Source of the DNA: an uncultured cyanobacterium
GTDB lineage: Bacteria; Cyanobacteriota; Vampirovibrionia; Vampirovibrionales; JAGQHJ01
Assembly: GCA_937922745.1 (NCBI GenBank)
Contig: CALAJO010000035.1
Span: forward strand, 1 to 64,000
DNA: 64,000 nt
Direction of reading: 5' to 3'
Below are positions 21,698 to 32,297 of the stretch, piece by piece. Numbering within the stretch: the stretch's first letter is position 1; the number at the start of each line of letters is the position of its first letter. A model generated the notes under the pieces. That model was not told the origin of the DNA. It searched no databases and was given only the letters and a program-made list of their open reading frames with translations. A program made the position numbers and the translations under genes.

Positions 21698-22644
21698 TGC
21701 AGTACAGGGCGTTAGGGAAAACCGGTTTACGCGTTTCAGAAATCAGCCTGGGGACTGTCCAGCTTGGCTTGCCGTATGGCGTCCCGGATAAGGACGGCAA
21801 CCTCCCTAGCCTTACCGAGGCCCAGTCCCTTGCCATCCTGGATCGGGCTTATGCCGAAGGGGTTAACTTCCTGGATACGGCACGGAACTATGGGAATAGT
21901 GAGGCGATCATCGGTCGTTCTCTGAAGCGACGCCAGGAGGAGGTTGTCGTTGCAACCAAGCTGGAGGCACTCTCGCCGGAGATGACGGACGATGAAATGG
22001 CGAAAGCTATCCGGCAATCCATCGAGCAGTCTCGTCGTGCGCTGGACAGGGAAACCATCGATTTGTTACAAGTCCACAACGCAGCAGAAGCCCTGCTGGA
22101 TCGCGAAGTCATCCTCGATCTGCTGGCCCAGGCGCGTCATCGGGAGTGGATTCGGTATCAAGGGGTTACGACCTATGGGGTTTCCGCACCGGAGAAGGCC
22201 ATTGAGCAAGGGTATTGGGATACGGTGCAGGTGGAGTTCAACCTGTTTAACCAGCAGGTAAAGCCGATATTCGACCTGGCTGCCGAGCATCAGGCGGGTC
22301 TCATCATCCGTTCTGCCATGCTGAAAGGCGCCATGACAGCCACTGAGGAAGACACGCCGGAACCGCTGAAGGAGCTTCATCGGCGTGCGCAGCAGTTGCC
22401 GGACTTTTTCGAGCGCCGAGGCCTCCCTATTCCGCAATTGGCGCTGCTTTATGTCCTGAGCCATCCGGCCGTCAGCACCGTGCTGACAGGTGTTATTTCG
22501 ATAGAACAACTACTCCAAAACCTGGCGGTTTCTCAAATGGAGCGCCTTCAGCCGGAGCAACTGGAGGCGTCCAAAGCACTTCATATTCCCAACCCGGCGC
22601 TCACGGATCCCCGTTTGTGGCAGTTTGATAAGCTAGTGCGCTAA
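21697..22644 (+). CDS. Aldo/keto reductase, overlapping the upstream SDR stop (TGATG)
   Basis: LGKTGLRVSEISLGT; GVNFLDTARNYGNSEAIIG. Confidence 0.95.
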   Translation: MQYRALGKTGLRVSEISLGTVQLGLPYGVPDKDGNLPSLTEAQSLAILDRAYAEGVNFLDTARNYGNSEAIIGRSLKRRQEEVVVATKLEALSPEMTDDEMAKAIRQSIEQSRRALDRETIDLLQVHNAAEALLDREVILDLLAQARHREWIRYQGVTTYGVSAPEKAIEQGYWDTVQVEFNLFNQQVKPIFDLAAEHQAGLIIRSAMLKGAMTATEEDTPEPLKELHRRAQQLPDFFERRGLPIPQLALLYVLSHPAVSTVLTGVISIEQLLQNLAVSQMERLQPEQLEASKALHIPNPALTDPRLWQFDKLVR

Positions 22645-23694
22645 GGCCGGCTCTTTATCTTCGTAAGGATAATCCATAGTGCCTTTATAGTGCATTGGGG
22701 GCTCATCGGTAATGCCGAAGTTGTCCGCAACCAGGGCCTGAATTTTATCCAGCTCGTCCTGGGTCAAGTCCGGGCAATCCGGTGCGGAGCCAAACTCATG
22801 CAACTGGGCTTCATCATAAATGTTCGGCAGCGTGGCGCAGACTAAAGGATCCGCCAGGAGGAACTTAAGCGCAGCCTGGCCCAGTGTACGGTTGGGCTTT
22901 TCCAGGAAGCGAAGCTGCTCGACTTTTTTAACGCCGTTGGTCAGCCAGTGCCGTGGGCGGTGCGAGCGGTGATCCTTCGGGTCAAACTTGGTCTCCAATG
23001 TATAATGCCCCTCCAGCATACCGGAGGCATGGGGAACCCGAACCAGCATGGAGGTCACGTTTCCGTTGCGGCGGCTTTCTTCCAGGAAGGCATTACCCGG
23101 GTGCTGCTCCAGGATGTTATGGATGACTTGAAGCACCGGCACTTTGCGCTCGCGAATGGCGCGCACGCCTTCGGCCAGCCAACCAATCGCCGGGCCGAGA
23201 GCCACACCGTAATGCCGTATCTTGCCTTCGCTTTTCAATGCTTCCAGGGTTTCGTAGATGGCATCATCATCAATATGCTCCATCTTGGCGTTGTGAATCT
23301 GGTAGATATCGATGCTATCCGTGCCCATACGCTTCAGGCTTTGCTCGCAGGCAAAGCGGATGAACTCGGGCCGCAAGTCCTGGGGCAGTTCGCGCTGTCC
23401 GGCCCTGGAGGTATCGTTGTTGTAAAAGTCATAACCAAATTTCGTGGCATAGACCACTTTATCCCGCATATGGCCAAACGCCTTATTCAATAATTCCTCG
23501 CTGCGGCCTGCGCCGTAGGTGTCAGCCGCGTCGAACAGGGTAATGCCGTAATCCTCGTAGGCTTTGCGCATCATGGCAATGGCCTGCTCATCGGTGACAT
23601 CTCCCCACCACCCGGTAGAAAGCGTCCAGAGGCCCAAGCCGACTTCGGACACGGAAATATTGGTATTGGCAACGTTGCGGTATTTCATTTTCAA
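22633..23694 (-). CDS. Aldo/keto reductase
   Basis: VSEVGLGLWTLSTGWWGDVTDEQAIAMMR; LFDAADTYGAGRSEELL; ends overlap the convergent AKR by 12 bp. Confidence 0.94.
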   Translation of the reverse strand: MKMKYRNVANTNISVSEVGLGLWTLSTGWWGDVTDEQAIAMMRKAYEDYGITLFDAADTYGAGRSEELLNKAFGHMRDKVVYATKFGYDFYNNDTSRAGQRELPQDLRPEFIRFACEQSLKRMGTDSIDIYQIHNAKMEHIDDDAIYETLEALKSEGKIRHYGVALGPAIGWLAEGVRAIRERKVPVLQVIHNILEQHPGNAFLEESRRNGNVTSMLVRVPHASGMLEGHYTLETKFDPKDHRSHRPRHWLTNGVKKVEQLRFLEKPNRTLGQAALKFLLADPLVCATLPNIYDEAQLHEFGSAPDCPDLTQDELDKIQALVADNFGITDEPPMHYKGTMDYPYEDKEPALAH

Positions 23695-23971
23695 CTCTCC
23701 TTTATGCAGGAAATGCGTATCAATCTTTTTTTACTATACCCAAAAACCGCTCCTGTTTCCCCGTTTTTAACTGAGATTTCTCAGGTCTTAAGGCGGCACA
23801 CCGAATCTTAATGTTTGGCGCGGTTAACGTAAAAGTGATGGTTTTCAAAAATGAACGAACGAACCCAATTGTAACTGTGCGAAACGAACCCAATTGGTTG
23901 AAAGATAAATATAGTAAGAATAAAGTGCTGTAAAGCACACTTCAGAAAATAAGAGACTGCGGCGCAATGCC

Positions 23972-25357
23972 TTAGAAAATCTGGGTGTGGGCGCCAGCCG
24001 GGTTGAGGAACTTGGTGATGTTGTTGCGGAAGAGCAGGTCAAATTCCCCGACGGGGCCGTTACGCTGTTTGGCGATAATGACGGTGGCCGTGCCGGGTTT
24101 TTCGGACATATCCTTGGTGTAGTATTCGTCGCGGAAGAGGAACATAACCAGGTCGGCATCCTGCTCGATGGAGCCGGATTCCCGGAGGTCGCTGAGCATG
24201 GGTTTCTTGTCTTCCCGGCTTTCCACGGCGCGGGAGAGCTGCGAGAGAGCGATAACCGGGGCTTTAATCTCCCGCGCAATCCCTTTCAGGCCGCGGGAGA
24301 TGGCGGAGATCTCCTGCACGCGGTTTTCCCCCTTGCCTTTGCTGCCCAAACCCGCCTCCATCAACTGCAAGTAGTCGATGATGATCAGGCCCATATCCCC
24401 CAACTCCATTTTGAGTTTACGGGCCTTTGCGCGCAGCTCCATCAGGGAAACGCCGGGCGTATCATCAATATACATCGGGGCATCCCCAAGGCGGCCCATG
24501 GCGCTGGAGAGCTTGGCAAAATCCTGCTGGTGAATTTCCCCGGTGCGGATGCGCTGGGCGTCCACTTCGGCCTCGGAGCAGAGCATCCTGGAAACCAGTT
24601 GCTCCTTGGACATCTCCAGGCTGAAGATTAACACCGGGCGACGTTCGTGCAGGGCGACATGCGTGGCGATGTTCAAACAAAAAGCCGTCTTCCCCATGGA
24701 AGGACGGGCTGCGACGATGATGAGGTCGGATTGCTGGAAGCCGCTGGTCATCGTATCCAGGTCGTAGAACCCGCTGGCCACACCCATGAGTGTGCCCTTG
24801 TTGTTGAAGCGATCCTCGATTTGGTCGTAGCTGATCGGCAGGATGTCCTTAATCGCCACTAAATCTTGAGTTGATGCTTGCTGAGAAATATTGAAAACCA
24901 GCTGCTCGGCCTTATCAATGGCGGCCTCGGCGTCCGTTTCCTCGTAGGCGGTGTAAACAATATCCGTCCCGGCGCTGATGAGCGACCGCAACTTGGCTTT
25001 TGCCTTGATGATGTAAGCGTAATGCTCCACGTTCTCGCTGGTAGCGATTGCCAGGGCCAAGTCGTTAATGTAGGAGCGGCCACCGACTTCATCCAGTTTG
25101 TCTTTATCCTTCAGCCGCTCTGAAACCGTGACAATATCGACCGGTTCGCTTTTATCGAAGAGTTCCAGGATGGTTTCGAAAATCAGCGCATGGTGGCTGC
25201 GATAAAAATCGACGGGTTTGATAATCTCCACAATCTTGAGCAGGGCATCCGGATCAACCAGGATGCTGCCCAATGTTGCTTGTTCCGCTTCTGTGCTTTG
25301 TGGCGGAATCCGTTCAAAAGGATTTTCCGCTACATCTCGTACGGCATGCAAAGCCAT
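23972..25357 (-). CDS. dnaB: Replicative DNA helicase DnaB
   Basis: RIPPQSTEAEQATLGSIL; IVAARPSMGKTAFCLNIA; IIIDYLQLM; ALSQLSRAVE. Confidence 0.97.
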   Translation of the reverse strand: MALHAVRDVAENPFERIPPQSTEAEQATLGSILVDPDALLKIVEIIKPVDFYRSHHALIFETILELFDKSEPVDIVTVSERLKDKDKLDEVGGRSYINDLALAIATSENVEHYAYIIKAKAKLRSLISAGTDIVYTAYEETDAEAAIDKAEQLVFNISQQASTQDLVAIKDILPISYDQIEDRFNNKGTLMGVASGFYDLDTMTSGFQQSDLIIVAARPSMGKTAFCLNIATHVALHERRPVLIFSLEMSKEQLVSRMLCSEAEVDAQRIRTGEIHQQDFAKLSSAMGRLGDAPMYIDDTPGVSLMELRAKARKLKMELGDMGLIIIDYLQLMEAGLGSKGKGENRVQEISAISRGLKGIAREIKAPVIALSQLSRAVESREDKKPMLSDLRESGSIEQDADLVMFLFRDEYYTKDMSEKPGTATVIIAKQRNGPVGEFDLLFRNNITKFLNPAGAHTQIF

Positions 25358-25651
25358 TCGGCCTAACTCATTCCTTCCTGAGGCTTGTTTAAACCTCTAT
25401 AACCTCTTTATCCACGAACACAAAAACAACTATCTGACAGCTAATCTCATGATATCGGAAAACTTTAAATTGAAAGATTTTGAGTTGTAGATTTTACGTA
25501 ATGCAGCAAGTCTGTAACAAATTTAGTTTCAAATAAATTTTTCAACCGTTTTGCCGAAAGCCCCATTAAGGGGTGAACGATAGTGCCATTTCCCCTTAAG
25601 GCCTTGCTGGGCTAAATGGAATAAGTTAGGTGTATAGAAGGGAATCCCAAG

Positions 25652-26962
25652 ATGCTAAGTTACCCGGAAGAAACGATGGTTCAGGAAACCGCTCCCCAAC
25701 CGCAACACGCGTTCGCCTATTTCCCGGCAATGCCGCAAACGTTGGAGGAAACCGGGATTTCCCCTGTCCTGGTGGAGGAATTGATTTTTAAGGCGTTGCT
25801 TGCAAAAGGCGTGCTGGCCGGACGGGAAATTGCAGATGAGATTTCCATGCCGTTCAAAGTGGTCAATCCCATTCTGGCCGATCTCAAGGCCCGGATGTTC
25901 GTGGCACACCGCACCACCGCAGCGTTCGGCGATTTTTATTATGCCCTGACGGATGCGGGTAAGCAAAGCGCCATGATTGCCAAGGAGTACTGCGCCTATA
26001 TGGGCGCAACACCGGTTCGCTACGAGGAATACATCCAAAGCGTCTACGCACAGAGCATTCGGCGGGAAGCGCCCAAAGTGGCCGACCTGAAACGGGCTTA
26101 CTCGGATATTATTGTGAGCGATGATGTTTTAAACACCATTGGCCCGGCGATTAACTCCGGCCGGGGTATCTTTCTTTTCGGCGAGCCGGGGAACGGGAAG
26201 ACAACCATTGCCGAGCGCATCTGCAATTGCTTCCAGGAGGATATTTTTATCCCCAAGACTTTGTGGATCGAAGGGGAAATCGTGCAACTCTACGACCCGC
26301 AGAACCACGAGGCCGTGCCGGTGGATGATAACCTGAAGTACGACACCCGCTGGATTCGGATTAAGCGCCCCACGGTAATCGTGGGTGGCGAACTGACGAT
26401 GGAAGCGCTCGATATCAAATACAACCCAACGCTTAAAATCTCCGAAGCCCCGTTACAGATGAAGGCCAATTGCGGCACCTTTCTGATTGACGACTTCGGC
26501 CGCCAGCGGATTGACCCGAAAGACCTGCTGAACCGTTGGATTGTGCCGCTGGAAAAACATTACGACTTTCTGCTCCTGCCGAACGGGAAAAAGATCCAGG
26601 TTCCGTTTGATGAGTTAATCATCTTTTCCACCAACCTGAACCCCCAGGAACTGGTGGATGACGCCTTCCTGCGCCGGATTCCCTACAAGATTGAAATTAC
26701 CAATCCCACGGAAGCCGAATTCCGCCATGTCTTCAAGTTCCAGTGCGATAAGTACGGCATTCCGCACGATGAGGCCATGGTTTCCTACCTGGTAACCAAC
26801 CATTACAACGGCAAGCGGGGGTTCCGGGTCTGCCATCCGCGCGATATCCTGGATCAGATTCGCAATACGGCCGCCTTCCTGGGAACCGAACCCAGAATGA
26901 CGCCCCAACTGCTGGATATTGCATGCAAAAACTACTTTGCGGCGATGGAATGCATTACATAA
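25652..26962 (+). CDS. AAA-family ATPase with N-terminal winged-helix-like domain
   Basis: GIFLFGEPGNGKTTIAERI Walker A; CGTFLIDDFGRQ Walker B; IIFSTNLNPQELVDDAFLRRIPYKIEI. Confidence 0.85.
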   Translation: MLSYPEETMVQETAPQPQHAFAYFPAMPQTLEETGISPVLVEELIFKALLAKGVLAGREIADEISMPFKVVNPILADLKARMFVAHRTTAAFGDFYYALTDAGKQSAMIAKEYCAYMGATPVRYEEYIQSVYAQSIRREAPKVADLKRAYSDIIVSDDVLNTIGPAINSGRGIFLFGEPGNGKTTIAERICNCFQEDIFIPKTLWIEGEIVQLYDPQNHEAVPVDDNLKYDTRWIRIKRPTVIVGGELTMEALDIKYNPTLKISEAPLQMKANCGTFLIDDFGRQRIDPKDLLNRWIVPLEKHYDFLLLPNGKKIQVPFDELIIFSTNLNPQELVDDAFLRRIPYKIEITNPTEAEFRHVFKFQCDKYGIPHDEAMVSYLVTNHYNGKRGFRVCHPRDILDQIRNTAAFLGTEPRMTPQLLDIACKNYFAAMECIT

Positions 26963-27034
26963 TTCAGGTAGGGCAATTTTAGTTAGGCTTCTGTTTTACT
27001 TCTGCTAGTTTTAAGAAACAGCGGAGGTTAAAAA

Positions 27035-27400
27035 ATGCTGACTTGCCGAGTGAATAATTTTAGAGCTACATCGACAAATAAGGATATTAAGCAACAAAGA
27101 TATTCTCAACGTTTGCGCCAAGTTGCTCCTTTATTAAACTCAGGCCAGATTGAATTACCAAGGGGCAGCAAAAATCCTAGCTTTGAATATGCAATTTATC
27201 CATTATCGTCTCCAGGTTCTAAGCAAGATACTTGGGACACAGTTAGTTTAAAGTTTACAGATCCAGCAGGAAATGATTGGAAACTTTCATGTGAACAAAC
27301 TAGCTCAACGCTTCCTGGCCAAACTGTGCAGCAATTCTGGAGTAATGCCTATGGGGGTATGTCCGCACTCGTTTCTCATCTAAGACAATCTTTCCAATAA
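27035..27400 (+). CDS. Orphan protein with leader MLTCRVNNFRATS
   Basis: Strong SD (gcggaggt) 8 nt upstream; terminator downstream. Confidence 0.65.
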   Translation: MLTCRVNNFRATSTNKDIKQQRYSQRLRQVAPLLNSGQIELPRGSKNPSFEYAIYPLSSPGSKQDTWDTVSLKFTDPAGNDWKLSCEQTSSTLPGQTVQQFWSNAYGGMSALVSHLRQSFQ

Positions 27401-27432
27401 GTCTCTATTCTTTGCATTGGAAAATCTTTTTT

Positions 27433-27462
27433 ACAGGGTAGCAGAAATGCTATCCTGTTTTG
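27433..27462 (+). terminator. Terminator downstream of 27035..27400
   Basis: acagggtagc-agaaat-gctatcctgtttt. Confidence 0.65.
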
Positions 27463-27727
27463 CGATAGGCGATGCTTGAAGATTACCAGATTCAACCTTT
27501 TACAAACAAAACAAACACGATGGTTACATCCATTAAAGTTCACCTTCCATTTATAATGGAAAAATAGAGAGCAGCGTCGCTGTTACTGGCGTATTCGAGA
27601 AGAAGTCGAGAATGCAGCTTGCCGTTATTCCAACCAGGCTGTTTACGGTTGCCGCCAACCTGGAGCCCGGCTCGCCAGAAGCCATTTTAACAAATAACGG
27701 CCTCAGTAGGGTAGTCAAACATCCAGG

Positions 27728-28465
27728 TTACTTCCCAAAGATTTTAATTAACCCGACACTGACCCCATACAACCCGAAGAGACATCCGGCCATCAGCAAT
27801 TGCGAGAAAGGATCAGGTGATGGGGTAACGATTGCGCCAAGTAAAAAGCACGCCACCACAGCCCACTTCCATTGGGCAAGCAACGCGGAGGAAGAGGTAA
27901 ATCCTATAAGAGAGGCAAACAGCAAAAACAGCGGCACTTGGAACGTAAGGCCGGATGCGAATATAAACCCGCCGCAAAAATCCAGGAAACTGGCAAAACT
28001 TAACTGGTTTTGGGCAAACTCGCTGCCATAATCCAGCAAAAAATGCAGCATGGCGGGCAATATCACGCCGTACCCAAACGCAATACCAGCCATAAAAAGA
28101 GCAAAGCCTAACGCCACAAGCGGAATAACCAGGCGTCTTTCCTTTCCTTCCAGGCCGGGGCTGATAAACCGGATGACCTGGTAAAGGATGACCGGCAGAG
28201 ACAGCCCTATACCAGCCATCACGGAAAATTTGAACGTTGATAAAAAGACCTCTCCCGGTGTTAGCTGGACAAATAACGTCCCTTCCGGCGTCAGTTTTTG
28301 CAGGGCTTGAATTAAAGGCTTGGCAAAATAAAAGGACAATCCCGTTGAAAGCATAACCGTGGCCAGACAAACCAGCAGTCTGCGCCTCAGCTCGGCAAGG
28401 TGTGCCGTAAACGGCATATTGTGAGGTGTGACAGGTTTGCCCGGAGTTGCGGTTACAGGACTCAT
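27728..28465 (-). CDS. tatC: Sec-independent protein translocase TatC
   Basis: MPFTAHLAELRRRLL; six TM segments; VRFISPGLEGKERR. Confidence 0.93.
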   Translation of the reverse strand: MSPVTATPGKPVTPHNMPFTAHLAELRRRLLVCLATVMLSTGLSFYFAKPLIQALQKLTPEGTLFVQLTPGEVFLSTFKFSVMAGIGLSLPVILYQVIRFISPGLEGKERRLVIPLVALGFALFMAGIAFGYGVILPAMLHFLLDYGSEFAQNQLSFASFLDFCGGFIFASGLTFQVPLFLLFASLIGFTSSSALLAQWKWAVVACFLLGAIVTPSPDPFSQLLMAGCLFGLYGVSVGLIKIFGK

Positions 28466-28686
28466 GATGAACTTAAAGCACTTGTATTGCGCCTTAAGCG
28501 TAACATAATTGTTTCAACTTTCAAGCAAAGGCTTTACAATTTGCACCTCCTATTGGATAGTAGTAGATGCGGTTTTAAATTATTCATTATTTTCAAAATA
28601 GGGTATATTCGTTATTCATTCACTTGTACTTAAGGAGGAATAAGGCGTGAACCGCGACGCCTAAATAATAATATGGGGTGTATAGT

Positions 28687-30657
28687 ATGATTGCAGCATT
28701 GTCATTGGGCAATACATTGTCTTTTAGACCGTCTGGCTACATTCGGCCCTGGTCGCCGGAGCAGCGGCCAAATAACCTTCAAATCAACCAATCGGATAAC
28801 ATCCAGGTCATCCGATTCTCCAGGAGGGCCGCCCAGCGCGCCGGTAAAAACCTTCTTTTCCTAACGGTCGAGCGCCCTTACCGGGTTGGCGGCGGTGGAT
28901 TGGGAACGGCATCCGTCCTGATCCCAAAAGGGATTAACGAAAACCGATCGAAACTCAATGGCGCAAAACAGGACTGCCGGGTCTTGATGCCTATGTTGAA
29001 AGGGCTTGAGGGTTTTGAGTACACTGGTAAGTTTAAGCTGTTGCCCACTCAAGACGGCATTGAAAAATTCGAACTCTACAGCAAGTACGAAAAAGAAAAC
29101 GACACCTGGGTTTACGCCATTAAGAACGAAAAGTACTTTGATCACCAGGTTCTTTACTTTGGCCCCCGCACGGATGAAGATGGCAGACGCCTACCAGAGG
29201 ATCGGCCTGAGAACCCATGGCCCAACGACCGGATTTTCAAGTCCATCATGATGTTTTGCCGGGCTGCCGCGGCATTTACTCCGGATTTGGAAGGCAGTTC
29301 CGATCAGTCCGGTAATCGCTGCGATCAAAAGCAATTTAACGGCAAAATTGATGCGGTAATTGCCAATGACTGGCATACCGGCCCCTACTTCAGCGAACTG
29401 CCTGATGCCGACAGAATGGGCAAAATATTTATGCTGCATAACCCTTACGATGAAGCCAGGCCTACTGCCATTGCCCGCATGAACAAGTTGCTGCCTCCTG
29501 ATTTTGCAATGACAACCTTCTCTCCGTTAGCAATTGGCATTAAGCTTGCAAATACAATTATTGGCGACCCGAACTACATACGGAAACTTACTGCTAATGT
29601 GACGGAGAATTCTGCCCAGTGGGCGCGGTTCCTCCAGGAAAAAGTACAGCAGGGCCGCGTATATGGTGTACACCATAATACCGATGCCAGGTTCGATCCT
29701 TACAAGACGCCTGTTGTGCAGTTAAAAGACGGAACCACGGTTGAGCCCCTGAGCAAGGCGCGTATGAAAGCCGATCCGGCTGGGGAGTGGAACCGCTACA
29801 AGTCCCAGTACAAGCAATATATCCAGGAGCAGTTCGGCCTGAAAGTCGATCCAAATGCAAACCTGGTCGTATTCCTTAACCGGTTGGAACCGTGGCAGAA
29901 GGGTATTTTTATTGCTTTCGACGCCATGGACAAAATTATGTCCAAACACAAAAATACCCAATTCCTCATTGTGGGCGGACGAATTGATATTCCCCACGTG
30001 AATGCCGCCATTGATGCCAGAATGGAAAAATTAAACCAGAAATTTGCAAAGGCCGGCAATACGCGTTTCCTGTATGTTGGCGCACAGCCGCCGGAAATGG
30101 TTTCTAAGATTTTCGCCGCGGCGACATTAGGGCTTAACCCGATGATTTATGAGCCTTACGGCATGGTGCATCTGGAAGAAATGAAGAAATTCGTGCCTTC
30201 TGCCGCATTTGATACGTCAGGACTTTCGTCCACCATTTATGACCCACAATATATTCAAAGCGATCAGGCGGCAGAACGGGTTCGCCCTTCAAAGGGGTAT
30301 GGCCAAACCGGGTTCCTTGGCCCTGAGGTTAACGGAGCTGCTTATTATCCTGCGCTCAACAGGCTACTAAATAAGTTTAACCCCGCTTCGCCCGTGAAGC
30401 GTCTCAGTGCCGGCCAACCTCAAACCCTCGCACAAACTGCCGACAGCATGGTACAAGTTATCGAGCGCGCCTTAACGTTAAAGCAGGAGCATCCGGAAGC
30501 GTTTAGAGCCATTGCCATGAATGCAAATCGTTATGCCAGTAACGAACACAGTTGGAAGAAGCTGGTCGATCGGTATATGGCGCCTGTCTTAGAGGCATTA
30601 AAGATTCGGGATGCCCAGCAAACTGAAAAAAAGCCATCTAACTTGCAAGTCGCATAA
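28687..30657 (+). CDS. Glycogen/starch synthase-like GT5 with unusual ~60-aa N-terminal extension (ORF extends upstream to 28678)
   Basis: VERPYRVGGGGLGTASVLIPKG; ANDWHTGPY; NLVVFLNRLEPWQKG; PMIYEPYGMVHLEEMK. Confidence 0.85.
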   Translation: MIAALSLGNTLSFRPSGYIRPWSPEQRPNNLQINQSDNIQVIRFSRRAAQRAGKNLLFLTVERPYRVGGGGLGTASVLIPKGINENRSKLNGAKQDCRVLMPMLKGLEGFEYTGKFKLLPTQDGIEKFELYSKYEKENDTWVYAIKNEKYFDHQVLYFGPRTDEDGRRLPEDRPENPWPNDRIFKSIMMFCRAAAAFTPDLEGSSDQSGNRCDQKQFNGKIDAVIANDWHTGPYFSELPDADRMGKIFMLHNPYDEARPTAIARMNKLLPPDFAMTTFSPLAIGIKLANTIIGDPNYIRKLTANVTENSAQWARFLQEKVQQGRVYGVHHNTDARFDPYKTPVVQLKDGTTVEPLSKARMKADPAGEWNRYKSQYKQYIQEQFGLKVDPNANLVVFLNRLEPWQKGIFIAFDAMDKIMSKHKNTQFLIVGGRIDIPHVNAAIDARMEKLNQKFAKAGNTRFLYVGAQPPEMVSKIFAAATLGLNPMIYEPYGMVHLEEMKKFVPSAAFDTSGLSSTIYDPQYIQSDQAAERVRPSKGYGQTGFLGPEVNGAAYYPALNRLLNKFNPASPVKRLSAGQPQTLAQTADSMVQVIERALTLKQEHPEAFRAIAMNANRYASNEHSWKKLVDRYMAPVLEALKIRDAQQTEKKPSNLQVA

Positions 30658-30667
30658 TAACCAAACG

Positions 30668-30705
30668 AAAAGCCGCCTCCTGAAACAGGAAGCGGCTTTT
30701 TAACG
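30668..30705. terminator. Bidirectional terminator between glycogen synthase and glpX
   Basis: aaaagccgcctcctg-aaa-caggaagcggcttttt. Confidence 0.88.
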
Positions 30706-30711
30706 TTTAAA

Positions 30712-31749
30712 CTAGTGGAATTTAACCGGGCCACGACGCTCGCTGGACATATGGATGGTATCGACAAACCGGATAATCCCGGATTTATAAGCCATCACAA
30801 TGCTGTGGGTGCGAGAGCCGGTACCAAAGTACCGTACACCCGTTAGCGTATCGCCTGTGGTAACGCCGGTTGCGGCAAATACAATCTCTTCACCCGGTAC
30901 AAGATCGTTGGTTTCATACACCAGTTCTTCACTGGGATCGATGCCCATGGCTTCCCCACGGGCCCGCTCCTCCGGGCTGCGCCAGCGAATCTGCGCCTGG
31001 ATTTCGCCACCCAGGCATTTCACCGCGGCGGCCGCCAAAACGCCTTCCGGTGCGCCACCAATCCCCATAACGGCGTGGATACCGGAACCGCTTAGCGCAG
31101 TTGTAATGGCCGGCATCACGTCACCATCGGAAATCAGCTTAATCCGGGCGCCGCATTGCCTCACATCGTTAATCAGTTCGCTATGGCGTGGCCGATCCAG
31201 GATGACCACCGTAATGTCTTCAATGTTTCTCTCCAGACTCATAGCGATGACGCTGAGGTTGTATTTGACGGGGGCATTGATATCCACCTTGCCCTTGGCG
31301 GATGGCCCAACAATCAACTTGCGCATGTAGGTATCCGGCGCCTGGAACAAGCCGCCTTTAAGGGAAATGGCCAGCGTCGCGATTGAGTTGGGCAAACCAT
31401 TAGCCACCAGGTTGGTGCCTTCAATCGGGTCGACGGCCAGATCCATCTCCGGCAACTCCGGGTTGTTTTGTCCCACCTTCTCGCCGATATAGAGCATCGG
31501 GGCCTCGTCGCGCTCGCCTTCGCCAATGACAATCGTCCCATTCATCGGGATTCGATTGAGGTTCTCCCGCATGGCCGCAACCGCCGCCGCGTCCACCGCG
31601 TTCCGATCGCCTGTGCCCATAAACCGGCCGGCGGCAATGGAGGCTGACTCAACCACACCCAGGATCTCCCTGGAGAGAAACCGTTCTACTGTAACGCCAT
31701 CCGGTATTGCTGTGGGCATTTTATACTCTCGCTCAAGTACTTCTAACAT
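30712..31749 (-). CDS. glpX: Class II fructose-1,6-bisphosphatase / sedoheptulose-1,7-bisphosphatase (start may be 31719)
   Basis: [59 protein letters not shown]. Confidence 0.96.
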   Translation of the reverse strand: MLEVLEREYKMPTAIPDGVTVERFLSREILGVVESASIAAGRFMGTGDRNAVDAAAVAAMRENLNRIPMNGTIVIGEGERDEAPMLYIGEKVGQNNPELPEMDLAVDPIEGTNLVANGLPNSIATLAISLKGGLFQAPDTYMRKLIVGPSAKGKVDINAPVKYNLSVIAMSLERNIEDITVVILDRPRHSELINDVRQCGARIKLISDGDVMPAITTALSGSGIHAVMGIGGAPEGVLAAAAVKCLGGEIQAQIRWRSPEERARGEAMGIDPSEELVYETNDLVPGEEIVFAATGVTTGDTLTGVRYFGTGSRTHSIVMAYKSGIIRFVDTIHMSSERRGPVKFH

Positions 31750-31968
31750 ATACTATACACCCCTATTGTTAACTCACTAACCTAAAAGTTTGAATGGAAT
31801 TTATCAAAAACACGCCTCAATGTCACGGAGGAGAAAATATGCCGGAGGTTGCTTTGGGCCATCATTACAGGATTACGGGGCCCAAATTGGATGGATAATT
31901 TCCCAAGACATGATTCCGGGACTGTTCATCCGTTACAATCAATTTAAAGGAGAATGCAGGAAGTTGAT

Positions 31969-32241
31969 ATGCCCAAGGCGCGATTTGAACCCTCTGGCCT
32001 GGAGATTGAAATAGACGAAACCTCCACTTTGCGAGAAGCCGCGCATGTACTAGGCGTGAATGTGCATGACCGCTGTGGCGGAAACGGGGCCTGTTGCAAT
32101 TGCATAGTCACCGTGCTGGAAGGAATGGACAACATTTGCCCCAAAAGTGTGGTGGAAGACGCCGTTTTTTACCTCGGCCCCAACGACCGCCTCTCCTGCC
32201 AGTGCATCATCCACGGCGATGTGGTGGTTCAGGTGGATTAA
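31969..32241 (+). CDS. 2Fe-2S ferredoxin (plant/bacterial type)
   Basis: HDRCGGNGACCNCIVTVLEG ... LSCQCIIHGDVVV. Confidence 0.88.
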   Translation: MPKARFEPSGLEIEIDETSTLREAAHVLGVNVHDRCGGNGACCNCIVTVLEGMDNICPKSVVEDAVFYLGPNDRLSCQCIIHGDVVVQVD

Positions 32242-32297
32242 GCAATTTTTGTTTCAGCCCGGTTTTTAATTGCCAGAACGTAGATCGGAATGAGGAA

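Noticed and set aside
27612-28031. 139-aa + ORF antisense to tatC with a leader-like start (MQLAVIPTRLFTVAANL)
   Set aside because: Most of it is antisense to tatC; only the first ~39 codons are free, so probably chance.
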